Shown in pieces: positions 1 through 7,196 of a DNA stretch of 7,876 bases. This DNA comes from an uncultured Alphaproteobacteria bacterium. GTDB lineage: Bacteria > Pseudomonadota > Alphaproteobacteria > Sneathiellales > Sneathiellaceae. Under the pieces are notes generated by a model, which had not been told where the DNA came from, ran no database searches, and saw only the letters and a program-made list of their open reading frames with translations. The stretch's first letter is position 1. Each line of letters begins with the position of its first letter. The DNA is taken from positions 1-7,876 of the forward strand of contig CALEMG010000187.1 of assembly GCA_937910835.1 (NCBI GenBank). Reading direction: 5' to 3'. Made by a program: the position numbers and the translations under genes.

Positions 1-1072
1 CCTCCATATCCTTCAGGATCGCCTTGATATTCTCCGGCATATCGCCGAGGCGAATGCGACCGATATTTCCGCTATCAGTACTGTTGAGTTCCGTCAGCAG
101 AGTGGGGAGCTGTTCGCAACTGTCGATAAAATTGCTGATCGTGCCCGCAAGCTTCCTTTGAGCCTCGCCGCTGGCATTTTCGCCGCTGCCACCGGGCACG
201 ATGATCTGAGTGATGTCGAGGGTCACGTCACCTGGATCGGTATCCAAAATCTTGCGGGCCTGCTGCACCAGCAGGATATAATAGCCGTCGACCGTGCGCA
301 CCGGATCAGAGACTTGTCCCGGGCGCAAGTCGGGCAGAACTGCAGCAATCTCTGGAGGGACTTCATCTTCCAGCACCCAGCCGATCGCGCCGCCGGAGGC
401 CGCCGTCGCGCCCTGACTGAGCTGGGCGGCGGCGCGCTGAAACGAGGCGCCGGATCGGAGTTGCGAGACAAGATCGACAACGGCGCCGCGAACCTGTGCT
501 TCCGGCGTATTGGACTCGATCGGCAGATATATCTCACTCAGCAGATATTCGCTCTTGCCCTTATTATTTTCCAGCCGTTTCAGGACGGTCTCCACTTCTT
601 CGTCCGAAATGGTGATGCGGGTCATGATCCGCTCCTGAATCACCCGGTTCCATGTCAGATTGGCGCGCACTTGCGCCAATATTGTCTCGATATCGACATT
701 GCCCTGCCGGAGCATCCGGTCGATCTGGCCTGGTTCCATGCCATTGTTTTTCTCAAGGAAGGAGATGGCTTCAAACACCTGTTCATCGCTGACGGCGATA
801 TTGAACCGCGCCGCCTCCTGCATCTTCAGCCGGTCGTCGATCAGCCGCGCCACGGTCGGGTTGATGAGCTGCTGGCGGGTTTCGCGTGTGTTGGGAAAGC
901 CAGAGAGCAAAATCGTCAGGGAAATCCGCTGGTTCAGGTCATAGCCGGAAATGATCTCGTCATTGACAATGGCGACAATTTTCTGCACGTCTTGCGCCAG
1001 AGTCGTCGTCATGACAAGCATAACGGCCATGCCTGCAAGCAGGGAGCTTTTCAACATTTGACGGATTAGCAT
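1..1072 (-). CDS. surA: SurA-like periplasmic chaperone / parvulin peptidyl-prolyl isomerase (C-terminus cut by window edge)
   Basis: Periplasmic chaperone that carries unfolded outer-membrane proteins, LptD included, to the BAM complex. The window holds 357 codons; the family usually has roughly 420-450, so the end is missing. Residues 1-26 look like a Sec signal peptide (hydrophobic stretch 11-25, likely cleavage after L-A-Q at 25-27). Residues 29-150 resemble the SurA N-terminal domain, opening with I-V-A-I-V-N-D-E-I-I. Residues 173-273 form a parvulin domain, with L-S-E-I-Y-L-P near its start, G-G-A-I-G-W at 227-232 and D-G-Y-Y-I-L-L-V at 262-269. A second parvulin-like segment starts near 284 (D-I-T-Q-I-I-V-P) and runs off the edge. 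The ATG at 1072 has only a weak ribosome site (AAAGA about 9 nt upstream); the next ATG, codon 6, would also keep a signal peptide. It lies downstream of lptD in the same direction, a common proteobacterial arrangement. The family call is firm; the exact start is less so. Confidence 0.93.
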   Translation of the reverse strand, partial: MLIRQMLKSSLLAGMAVMLVMTTTLAQDVQKIVAIVNDEIISGYDLNQRISLTILLSGFPNTRETRQQLINPTVARLIDDRLKMQEAARFNIAVSDEQVFEAISFLEKNNGMEPGQIDRMLRQGNVDIETILAQVRANLTWNRVIQERIMTRITISDEEVETVLKRLENNKGKSEYLLSEIYLPIESNTPEAQVRGAVVDLVSQLRSGASFQRAAAQLSQGATAASGGAIGWVLEDEVPPEIAAVLPDLRPGQVSDPVRTVDGYYILLVQQARKILDTDPGDVTLDITQIIVPGGSGENASGEAQRKLAGTISNFIDSCEQLPTLLTELNSTDSGNIGRIRLGDMPENIKAILKDME

Positions 1073-1150
1073 TCTTACAAATCTTTACGTGTTTTTACAA
1101 AAAATTCAGTCACTTGATACAGCGCGTGCATAGAATAACCTGTTCCGGGC
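1073..1150 (-). other. AT-rich gap between lptD and surA
   Basis: This 78-nt gap is the only real gap inside an otherwise gapless leftward operon. It is clearly richer in A and T than the flanking genes, with a run of six T on the minus strand. I found no GC-rich stem before that run, so I do not call a terminator, and no -35/-10 pair good enough to call a surA promoter. Read-through from lptD is the simplest reading; a separate weak surA promoter remains possible. Confidence 0.4.
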
Positions 1151-3319
1151 CTAGTTGAAAGGCAGCAGTCTGAATTTGACGCTCACCCGGGTTTCCGGTT
1201 CGACATCCCGGTCGCGCGTGAAGGACCGTTTGGCCTCCAGGGCGAAGCCGAAACATTCATCCAGATATTCAAAGCCAAGCGTTCCGTCAATGGAATTACC
1301 GCTGTTGACTAGATTACGCCGATAGCTGCCGTAAACACTCCAGAATTCGGCGATTTTGGTCTTGCCTTCGATATAGATTTCCTCGCGCTTGTCCTGGGTC
1401 AGGCCGTTAGGATCATCGCGTAAGTAAACATAACCAAGATCGAACCAGTTGTCCGTTGTGCCTAATTTCATGGTCACCTCGTTCCGGGCGAGATAGAGGC
1501 TGTCATGATCGAGCCGCACGCGGTTCACGAATTGCAGATAGTCGGCGGGTCGGATTTCCAGACGGGCGACATAGTCGGAGAATTGATCCTCCAGCCCGGT
1601 GCCGTTGGCAAAGCCGGTGTTATTGCTGAAATTATAGCTTTGTCCGAACAGGAAGGTCGTGTAACCGCCGGAGGACACATAGAACAACAAGATGATGCCG
1701 AAAATCAAGCGGGCGCCGGTCTCAAACTCGACCAGACCAGCCTAGCGGATGGAGCCGAACAGGTTGGTATCGTCAAATTCGAAGCTGAGGCTATCCTCAT
1801 TCGGGGTATCATTATCGCCCACGACATCGGACCAGACTGCTTCGACAATTGGTTCGACCAGCTGGCGGATGGTGCCGGACTGGCGGACGAAGGGGTACCG
1901 CCATTCCAGCGAGGCTGAGGGAACGACGCGCCCATAGAAGTCATTCTGATCCGTCGCGCTGGATGGATCGTCCGGATTGGCGAGGATGTCATGGGCATAG
2001 TAAAGATCACCGCGCAGAGACGTGTCGAAGGTGATGACCTGACCGTTCGACGTGGTGTAGGGAATGTGATACCCGCCTTCAAGAGAAAACCGGTCAGTGT
2101 CCTGCCCGTCGGTGCGGTAAATCGCAAGGACGTCGGCATCAGCGCTGAACCGGCCGCCAAAGGAATTAGGCTCGCCGACATAGGAATAATTCCACCAGGC
2201 CGGGACGATCGGGGTTTCGCCGGAGACATCGTCTTCAGTCAGCCCCTGGAAGCTGTAGGCACTTAAGAGCGAGAAATTCCGGCCCCGCTGCCCCTGCAGA
2301 TAGAGATTGGAAGTCAACGTATCCTGATCGCTGATGTCATATTTCTCAAGATAGGTATCGTTGGTGGTGCGGAAGACATCAAAGCCCCAGATCCAGGCAT
2401 CATCAATCCGGAACTGGCCGTCGCCTCGGATATGCCCTTGAAACTCTTTCTCTCCTGTCTCGATATTATTGTTGTCCACTTCCTCGACATAGGTGAGGGA
2501 GCCGTCAAACTTGAAATCGCCGCTTTCGACCGCCTGACGGTATTCCGCCGCCATCTGCAGCCCTTCCTTGGTGGTCAGCATCGGCGTGACGGTCAGGTCC
2601 TTATCCTCGGAGATGGCATAGTAATAGGGAACACTGATACCATAGCCGAGGGTTGATGAATCAAATGCGGTGGGTGCCAGAAACCCACTCTCGCGATCGA
2701 CCGTCGGGTCGGGATGTGAGAAATAGGGGGTATAGGCAATTGGTACGCCGAAGAATTCCAAGAAGGCGTTGCGATAGGTGATGGTTTTCTCCGTCCGGTC
2801 ATGAATGACCTTCTCGGACTTGATTTGCCAGATCGGCGCGCGCTCCGGATCCTCGCGGCAGGGCTCACAGCTTGTAAAGACAGCCTTGGTCAACACGGTG
2901 CGGTTTTCATTCTCGCGCACCGCATCATGGGCGGCGAGGCGGGAATTATCGGTGAAGAGGAGTTTGAAGTCCCGGATCGCGCCTGTCTTGAGTTCGTTCT
3001 CAAGCTCCATATTTTCGGCAAAGAGGACATTGCCCGTCGGGTCCATCAGGACAACATTCCCCTCCGCGCGCACCGTATCGGAGGCAATGTCATAGATCAG
3101 CCTGTCGGATTTCAGGATGCGATCGCCCTGCACAATCTCGACATTGCCGGTGGCTTCGACCCGTTGTTCAGCGTTGAAATAGGTAACTTCATCCGCGCTG
3201 AGGAGAGCTTCCTTGGAAAGATCAAGCTCGCTCGACGGCGCTTCCTGCGCGAGGGCGACGCTTATCGGCGCGGGTAGCAGCAAGAGCGCCGCAAGGGAAA
3301 GAGGCATCATCCGCCGCAT
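1151..3319 (-). pseudogene. lptD: LPS-assembly outer-membrane protein LptD, interrupted by an in-frame TAG
   Basis: LptD is the outer-membrane barrel that, with LptE, inserts LPS into the outer leaflet. Read through the stop, the frame encodes 722 residues, within the family's usual range. Residues 1-25 are a signal peptide (hydrophobic 6-23, A-L-A-Q at 22-25). Residues 35-135 form the periplasmic OstA/LptA-type jellyroll. Cysteines 151 and 154 (T-S-C-E-P-C) and Cys689 (L-D-E-C-F) are candidates for the disulfides this family needs. Residues 199-215 carry the conserved F-S-H-P-D-P / E-S-G-F-L-A-P motif that opens the barrel. Codon 526 is TAG; the same frame resumes at once with A-G-L-V-E-F-E-T-G-A-R-L and continues with F-G-Q-S-Y and S-D-Y-V-A-R-L-E-I-R-P to a normal TAG at 1151-1153. 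The upstream product would have 525 residues and lack several barrel strands and Cys689. The downstream part (from a TTG at 1708, 185 codons) has no good ribosome site. Translation starts 3 nt after lptG, with GGAGG at 3331-3335. It could be a real nonsense mutation, a sequencing error, or a suppressed stop. Confidence 0.85.
1742..1744 (-). other. In-frame TAG stop inside lptD (codon 526)
   Basis: On the minus strand the codons read ATC CGC TAG GCT GGT. No base is gained or lost: the frame from 3319 and the frame ending at 1151 are the same. In family members I recall, the motif reads roughly D-D-T-N-L-F-x-x-x-R-(aromatic)-x-G, so the stop probably stands where an aromatic residue belongs. 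One base change from TGG (Trp), TAT or TAC (Tyr) would give TAG. The residue assignment is from memory of the family, not from an alignment. Confidence 0.9.
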
Positions 3320-3322
3320 CGT

Positions 3323-4417
3323 CTAGCCATCCTCCAGATGAAACATCATGGCCAGGCCAAACAGCGTAATTGCGACGGCGGGTATCCAGGCGGAGAAAAT
3401 GATCGGCAGGTTGCCGGACAGTCCCAACGCATAAATGATATCTGTCATGAAATAGAAAACAAACCCGGTCGTGATCCCGCCCAGCACCATGATCACTGTC
3501 CGGCCCTGCCTGAGGGTGCGCAAAGAGAAGGTCGCGGCCACCAGCACCATGGCCAGCATCAGGACCGGCCCTGCCATCAGGCTATACCAGTGCAGGCGGT
3601 GGCGGTCTCCGGAAAATCCCGCCAGCTCAAGCGTCTCGATAAAGCCGGGCAGATCCCAAAAGGAGAGCGTCGCCGGAGAGGCAAAGCTTTCCTGGATCTG
3701 AAGCACCGTAAGAGTGGTTGGCAGCTCCAGCTTGTCACGCCGCTCCGCCGGCTTGTTGGGGCCGGTAATCACGACATTGTCGAGTTCCCAATATCCGGGG
3801 TGCAGTCGCGCCTGGTCCGCATCAATCCGTCCGGTGAACTGGTCATCGGGGTCATACTCGAAAATGATCACATCGGTCAGGTCGAGGCCGCGGTTGATGG
3901 CGCCGCGTGCATGAATGACAGAGAGGCCATCCTCATCCAGCTGGCGGAGCCAGAGATCGTTGGTGGAGAGGGTCAACAGGTTCGATTTCGTCTCGAAATA
4001 TTTAGCCTCCATTCGGTCGTTCCGGGCCTGCATCTCGGCGGCGATGGGATTGATCACGGTCAAGACCAGCAGGCCAACCCCGAAGGCAATGAGGAGAGAG
4101 GGGAACAGGAACTGCCAGACCGACACGCCGGTCGCGCGAATAACGGTGAGTTCGCTCGATTTCGAAAGGCGGAAGAAAGTCAACATACCGCCGAAGAGGG
4201 CGATAAAAGGCAGCAGCTTCAGCGCAAGGGTCGGGATACGCAGCAACACCATCTCCAGCAGGATGAAGATCGTGATATCGCCGCGATCCGCGCTCCGGCG
4301 CAACATCTCGATGAAATCAGCGAGGAAGACAATGGTCATCAGAACGCCGAAAATAACGGCGACATTCTTGATAAACTGCTTGGCAAGATAGATGGAAAGA
4401 GTCTCGGGTAACAGCAT
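3323..4417 (-). CDS. lptG: LPS export ABC transporter permease LptG
   Basis: This is one of the two inner-membrane permeases of the LptB2FG complex, which extracts LPS from the inner membrane and passes it to the LptC/LptA bridge. The 364 residues fit the YjgP/YjgQ family (about 355-390). Six membrane segments can be read: about 18-38, 62-83, 100-122, 280-298, 308-329 and 337-358, three on each side of a periplasmic beta-jellyroll-like domain (about 125-275). The cytoplasmic stretch S-S-E-L-T-V-I-R-A-T-G-V-S (87-99) matches the conserved coupling loop that touches the LptB ATPase. It starts inside the lptF stop (TAATG, one-base overlap), with GGGGAG at 4426-4431 placed 8 nt before the ATG, so translation is probably coupled to lptF. 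It ends in TAG 3 nt before lptD. LptF and LptG are homologous. I assign G because it is second in the operon and opens with the LptG-like L-S-I-Y-L-A-K-Q-F. No lptB is present in the window. Confidence 0.94.
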   Translation of the reverse strand: MLLPETLSIYLAKQFIKNVAVIFGVLMTIVFLADFIEMLRRSADRGDITIFILLEMVLLRIPTLALKLLPFIALFGGMLTFFRLSKSSELTVIRATGVSVWQFLFPSLLIAFGVGLLVLTVINPIAAEMQARNDRMEAKYFETKSNLLTLSTNDLWLRQLDEDGLSVIHARGAINRGLDLTDVIIFEYDPDDQFTGRIDADQARLHPGYWELDNVVITGPNKPAERRDKLELPTTLTVLQIQESFASPATLSFWDLPGFIETLELAGFSGDRHRLHWYSLMAGPVLMLAMVLVAATFSLRTLRQGRTVIMVLGGITTGFVFYFMTDIIYALGLSGNLPIIFSAWIPAVAITLFGLAMMFHLEDG

Positions 4418-5550
4418 TAGCCGGGCTCCCCGCTGGCCAGGCTGTCCGGGGGTGCCTTGCTGTCAAGGAACGGCACCCGCCCGCCGCTGGCGAGATAGGC
4501 GGCTCCGAATGAGACAAGAACGGGCAGCAGGTAGAGGGCAGCCGTGACCAATACGGGTTGCACCGTCGCCCGGAACAGCGCCATCGCCCCGATCAGCAAT
4601 AACACGCCCGACGCCGCCGCAATGGTCATCCGTCGGGCGCGGCCCCGGCGGGTAAATTCGCCGCCCATCACCCCGGCAAGTGCGATCATGACAAGCGCCA
4701 CCGCATAGAGCGGCAACACGATGCGCTGGTTAAGTTCCGCTGTCAGCTTGTGCATTTCCTGCACGACCCGTTCGCTGTCCTCCGGACTGATGAGTTCCCA
4801 GATATAGCGATGCTCCGGCGATAGCCAGCGGGCGCCGCTCTTCTTCTCGAACTGGCTGACGTCGAGGGTATACTGATCGAAATAAAGCAGGCTGAGCTTC
4901 GCATCCTCTTTTGAGACTTCCTGAAGATTGCCCACATTCATGATAAAGCGGGGGCCATCCTCGGTCTTCACGAAGGCCCCGCGTTCAGCCATATAGGTCA
5001 CGGGTTTTTCCGGCACTCGCTCGTCATGCACCAGGATGCCCAGCATCTCGCCTGCCGGTGTTTTCTCCCGGATATAGACAGTCACCCCATCGGCGAGGTT
5101 GTTGAATACCCCCTCTCGCAGCACCACGGCGGCGAGGCTGTCCTGCCAGGCGACGCGCAATTCCGTCACCGTGCGGTTACCATAGGGTACGAGAATAAAA
5201 CCCAGGAAATACATCACCAGTGCGACGATCAGCGCGAGATAAATGGCGGGCTTTGCGAGCGCTGATTTACTGAGTCCCGCCGCCCACATGACAATCAGTT
5301 CGCTATCGGAATAAAGCTTGTTGAAGGCGAACAGCGTCCCGAAGAAGAGGCCGAGCAGAAGGGTGTAGCGCAGGATCTCCGGCAGTAGCAAAAGCGAGAG
5401 GTAAAGGAAGGTCGAAACCGGCAAACCGTTAATCAGCTTTTCGACGAACTTGAGCGACTGAGACAGCCAGATCACCCCGGTCAACGAAAAGGTTATGAAG
5501 AGCATGGGAACGGCCAATTGCTTCATAATATAACGGTTAATATTTTTCAT
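4417..5550 (-). CDS. lptF: LPS export ABC transporter permease LptF
   Basis: Inner-membrane partner of LptG in the LptB2FG LPS extractor. The 377 residues match the family length. The N-terminus M-K-N-I-N-R-Y-I-M-K-Q-L is the typical short cytoplasmic helix of LptF and supports the ATG at 5550. Membrane segments lie at about 12-30, 47-78 (probably a bent helix or pair), 102-121, 276-297, 306-325 and 331-352, with a periplasmic beta-rich domain at about 125-270. The coupling-loop motif S-D-S-E-L-I-V-M-W-A-A-G-L-S (81-94) is clear. Arg-rich R-R-G-R-A-R-R (301-307) lies on the cytoplasmic side between helices. There is no purine-rich ribosome site; the bases before the ATG are a run of C. A promoter ends 6 nt upstream, so the message may be leaderless. 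It is first in the leftward operon and ends in TAA overlapping the lptG ATG. It diverges from pepA, as lptFG does in E. coli. Confidence 0.94.
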   Translation of the reverse strand: MKNINRYIMKQLAVPMLFITFSLTGVIWLSQSLKFVEKLINGLPVSTFLYLSLLLLPEILRYTLLLGLFFGTLFAFNKLYSDSELIVMWAAGLSKSALAKPAIYLALIVALVMYFLGFILVPYGNRTVTELRVAWQDSLAAVVLREGVFNNLADGVTVYIREKTPAGEMLGILVHDERVPEKPVTYMAERGAFVKTEDGPRFIMNVGNLQEVSKEDAKLSLLYFDQYTLDVSQFEKKSGARWLSPEHRYIWELISPEDSERVVQEMHKLTAELNQRIVLPLYAVALVMIALAGVMGGEFTRRGRARRMTIAAASGVLLLIGAMALFRATVQPVLVTAALYLLPVLVSFGAAYLASGGRVPFLDSKAPPDSLASGEPG

Positions 5551-5615
5551 GGGGGGAGTATAGCGATAGTTTTGCTTGTTGCCAGTCAGGAAAGGACGCG
5601 CTATGAAAAATATTA
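5537..5615. repeat. Perfect 13-bp inverted repeat across the divergent promoter region
   Basis: The left arm (5538-5550, TAATATTTTTCAT) and right arm (5603-5615, ATGAAAAATATTA) are exact reverse complements separated by 52 nt. The left arm is also the first 13 bases of lptF. The lptF promoter lies wholly between the arms. Possible readings are a paired protein-binding site, a remnant of an inverted duplication of the lptF start, or chance in AT-rich DNA. Confidence 0.5.
5557..5585 (-). promoter_or_regulatory. Predicted promoter for lptF operon
   Basis: On the minus strand there is CTGGCA (5585-5580, four of six matches to the -35 consensus), a 17-nt spacer and TATACT (5562-5557, five of six matches to the -10 consensus). 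Six C residues then lead straight into the lptF ATG. A start site 6-7 nt after the -10 box would fall on or next to the A of the ATG, giving a leaderless mRNA. The hexamers and spacing are seen directly; activity is inferred. Confidence 0.55.
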
Positions 5616-5635
5616 CGCATACAATTAGTCGATGA
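5603..5635 (+). CDS. Possible 10-codon mini-ORF upstream of pepA (MKNITHTISR)
   Basis: An ATG at 5603 is preceded by AAGGA (5592-5596) at a good 6-nt distance and followed by ten codons and TGA. Its first four residues, M-K-N-I, equal those of LptF because they lie in the right arm of the inverted repeat. It could be a leader peptide for pepA if transcription starts upstream of it, or simply the by-product of a duplicated lptF start. A -10-like TACAAT lies inside it; if that box drives pepA, the mini-ORF would not be on that transcript. Coding is unproven. Confidence 0.2.
   Translation: MKNITHTISR
5620..5625 (+). promoter_or_regulatory. Candidate -10 box for pepA
   Basis: TACAAT matches five of six bases of the -10 consensus and lies 56 nt before the pepA ATG. 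I see no acceptable -35 box 16-18 nt upstream, so this is only a candidate. Confidence 0.25.
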
Positions 5636-5670
5636 AGCTCCGTGTTGCTGATTCACGTCCCGAAAACAAT

Positions 5671-5675
5671 AGGAA
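5671..5675 (+). promoter_or_regulatory. Ribosome binding site of pepA
   Basis: AGGAA lies 6 nt before the ATG at 5682 and fixes that start; no better in-frame start is nearby. Confidence 0.7.
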
Positions 5676-5681
5676 TTTTCC

Positions 5682-7190
5682 ATGAAGTTCGCATTTTCTG
5701 AAATCTCCCTTCCCAAACGCGGGTCGCTCGCAGTCGCGATCTATGCCGATAATGCCTTCTCCCCAACCGCAAAGGACGTAGATAAAAAATCAGACGGTGC
5801 GCTCACCCGGGCATTGGAAACCAGCCGGTTCAAGGGAAAGAAAGGCGATTTTCTGGAGATCATGGCGCCGGCCGGGCTGGAGGTGTCGCGCGTGGTTCTG
5901 TTTGGTCTCGGCGAGGTGGAAAAGCTTGGTCAGACGGATATGGAGACGCTTGGCGGGTCCCTCGTGAAACGGCTCAACGCGTCGGGCGCACGGAGTGTCA
6001 CGGTTATCCTTGACGAGTTAGGCGCCGATGCGATCAAAACGAGCGAGGCCGCCGCCGCCGTCGCGGCGGGCGCGATGCTCGGCTCCTACCGGTTTCAGAA
6101 ATACAAGACCGATATCGATGATGCGACAGAACCCACCCTTGCGCGGATGACCGTTTCCTGCAAGGGCTCGGCGACGGCGCGAAAGGCGTTCGCCGATATG
6201 GAGGCACTGGCCGAAGGCGTCTTCTTGACTCGCGACCTGGTGAGCGAGCCCGCGAACACGCTCTATCCGGAAAGCTTCGCCGAACGCTGCCTTGAGCTGT
6301 CGGACATGGGCGTTCATGTGGAGGTGCTCGATGAGGCGAAGATGCAGCGGCTCGGCATGGGCGCTCTCCTCGGCGTGGGGCAGGGCTCCCGCCGCGACAG
6401 CCGCCTTGTCGTTATGCAGTGGAACGGTGCGACAGCCAAGAAGGCGAACCGCAAGCCGCTCGCCTTCGTCGGCAAGGGAGTCTGCTTCGATACCGGTGGG
6501 ATCTCGATCACGCCCGCCGCCGGGATGGAGGAAATGAAATGGGATATGGGCGGCGCGGGCACCGTGACCGGCCTGATGAAGGCGCTCGCGGGCCGCAAGG
6601 CCAAGGTGAACGCGGTTGGCGTGATCGGGCTGGTGGAGAATATGCCTGACGGCAACGCACAGCGCCCGGGCGATATTGTCACTGCCATGTCCGGCCAGAC
6701 GATCGAGATTTTGAATACCGACGCGGAGGGCCGCCTTGTGCTCGCCGATGCGCTTTGGTACACGCAGGACCGCTTCAAGCCCGAATTCATGATCGATCTC
6801 GCGACCCTGACCGGCGCGATCATCATCACGCTTGGCCATGAAAATGCCGGGCTGTTTTCCAACAATGATGAGCTCTCCGAGCAACTTTTTGAGGCCGGGA
6901 AAGCCGTGGGCGAGGGGGTCTGGCGCCTGCCGATGTCGGACGCCTACGCCAAGCAGGTAAAATCCCCCATCGCTGATTTGCAGAATATCGGCACCGGCGG
7001 GCGCGGCGCGGGCTCCATCGTTGCCGCAGAATTTTTACAGAAGTTCGTGAACGACGTGCCCTGGGCGCATCTCGATATCGCCGGCATGGCCTGGTCGAAG
7101 GCCGACAAGCCGACGGTCCCGAAGGGCGGCACGGGCTATGGCGTGCGCCTGCTCGACAAGTTCGTGCGGGATAATTACGAGGGCAAGTAA
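5682..7190 (+). CDS. pepA: Leucyl aminopeptidase PepA (M17 family), catalytic Lys position is Thr
   Basis: Cytoplasmic M17 metallopeptidase that removes N-terminal residues from peptides; the E. coli homologue also binds DNA as a regulator. The 502 residues match the family. An N-terminal macro-like domain (about 1-155) leads into the catalytic domain (about 175-500). By comparison with the remembered E. coli sequence, the two-metal ligands are Lys265 (G-K-G), Asp270 (F-D-T-G-G), Asp288 (M-K-W-D), Asp347 and Glu349 (N-T-D-A-E-G-R), with Arg351 as the active-site arginine. The second catalytic lysine (Lys282 in E. coli, Lys262 in bovine lens enzyme) should follow G-G-I-S-I, but here residue 277 is Thr (codon ACG at 6510-6512; AAG would be Lys). 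Other hallmarks are present: E-N-M-P-D-G-N-A-Q-R-P-G-D (319-331), D-L-A-T-L-T-G-A (372-379) and W-A-H-L-D-I-A-G (461-468). It diverges from lptF and sits 6 nt before holC. Family call is certain; full activity is in doubt. Confidence 0.96.
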   Translation: MKFAFSEISLPKRGSLAVAIYADNAFSPTAKDVDKKSDGALTRALETSRFKGKKGDFLEIMAPAGLEVSRVVLFGLGEVEKLGQTDMETLGGSLVKRLNASGARSVTVILDELGADAIKTSEAAAAVAAGAMLGSYRFQKYKTDIDDATEPTLARMTVSCKGSATARKAFADMEALAEGVFLTRDLVSEPANTLYPESFAERCLELSDMGVHVEVLDEAKMQRLGMGALLGVGQGSRRDSRLVVMQWNGATAKKANRKPLAFVGKGVCFDTGGISITPAAGMEEMKWDMGGAGTVTGLMKALAGRKAKVNAVGVIGLVENMPDGNAQRPGDIVTAMSGQTIEILNTDAEGRLVLADALWYTQDRFKPEFMIDLATLTGAIIITLGHENAGLFSNNDELSEQLFEAGKAVGEGVWRLPMSDAYAKQVKSPIADLQNIGTGGRGAGSIVAAEFLQKFVNDVPWAHLDIAGMAWSKADKPTVPKGGTGYGVRLLDKFVRDNYEGK

Positions 7191-7196
7191 CGCCCC

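Noticed and set aside
158..1069. Plus-strand 303-codon open frame
   Set aside because: It lies opposite surA, whose minus-strand translation has a signal peptide and recognisable SurA and parvulin domains. The plus-strand protein has no family features.
1073..1150. Terminator between lptD and surA based on a T-run
   Set aside because: No GC-rich hairpin precedes the T-run on the minus strand.
1151..1708. Downstream lptD part as an independent gene starting at TTG
   Set aside because: No ribosome site precedes the TTG, no signal peptide is present, and conserved LptD sequence continues upstream of it to the TAG.
1705..2229. Minus-strand 174-codon frame spanning the lptD interruption, suggesting a frameshift
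   Set aside because: It is in a different frame with Ser/Pro/Arg-rich low-complexity content. The true lptD frame is the same on both sides of the TAG, so no frameshift is needed.
3338..4411. Plus-strand 357-codon open frame
   Set aside because: It is the antisense of lptG; the predicted protein is full of Gln, His and Arg with no hydrophobic core or motif, typical of a shadow frame.
6018..6884. Minus-strand 288-codon open frame opposite pepA
   Set aside because: pepA on the plus strand is unmistakable; the antisense protein is His/Arg-rich with no motif.
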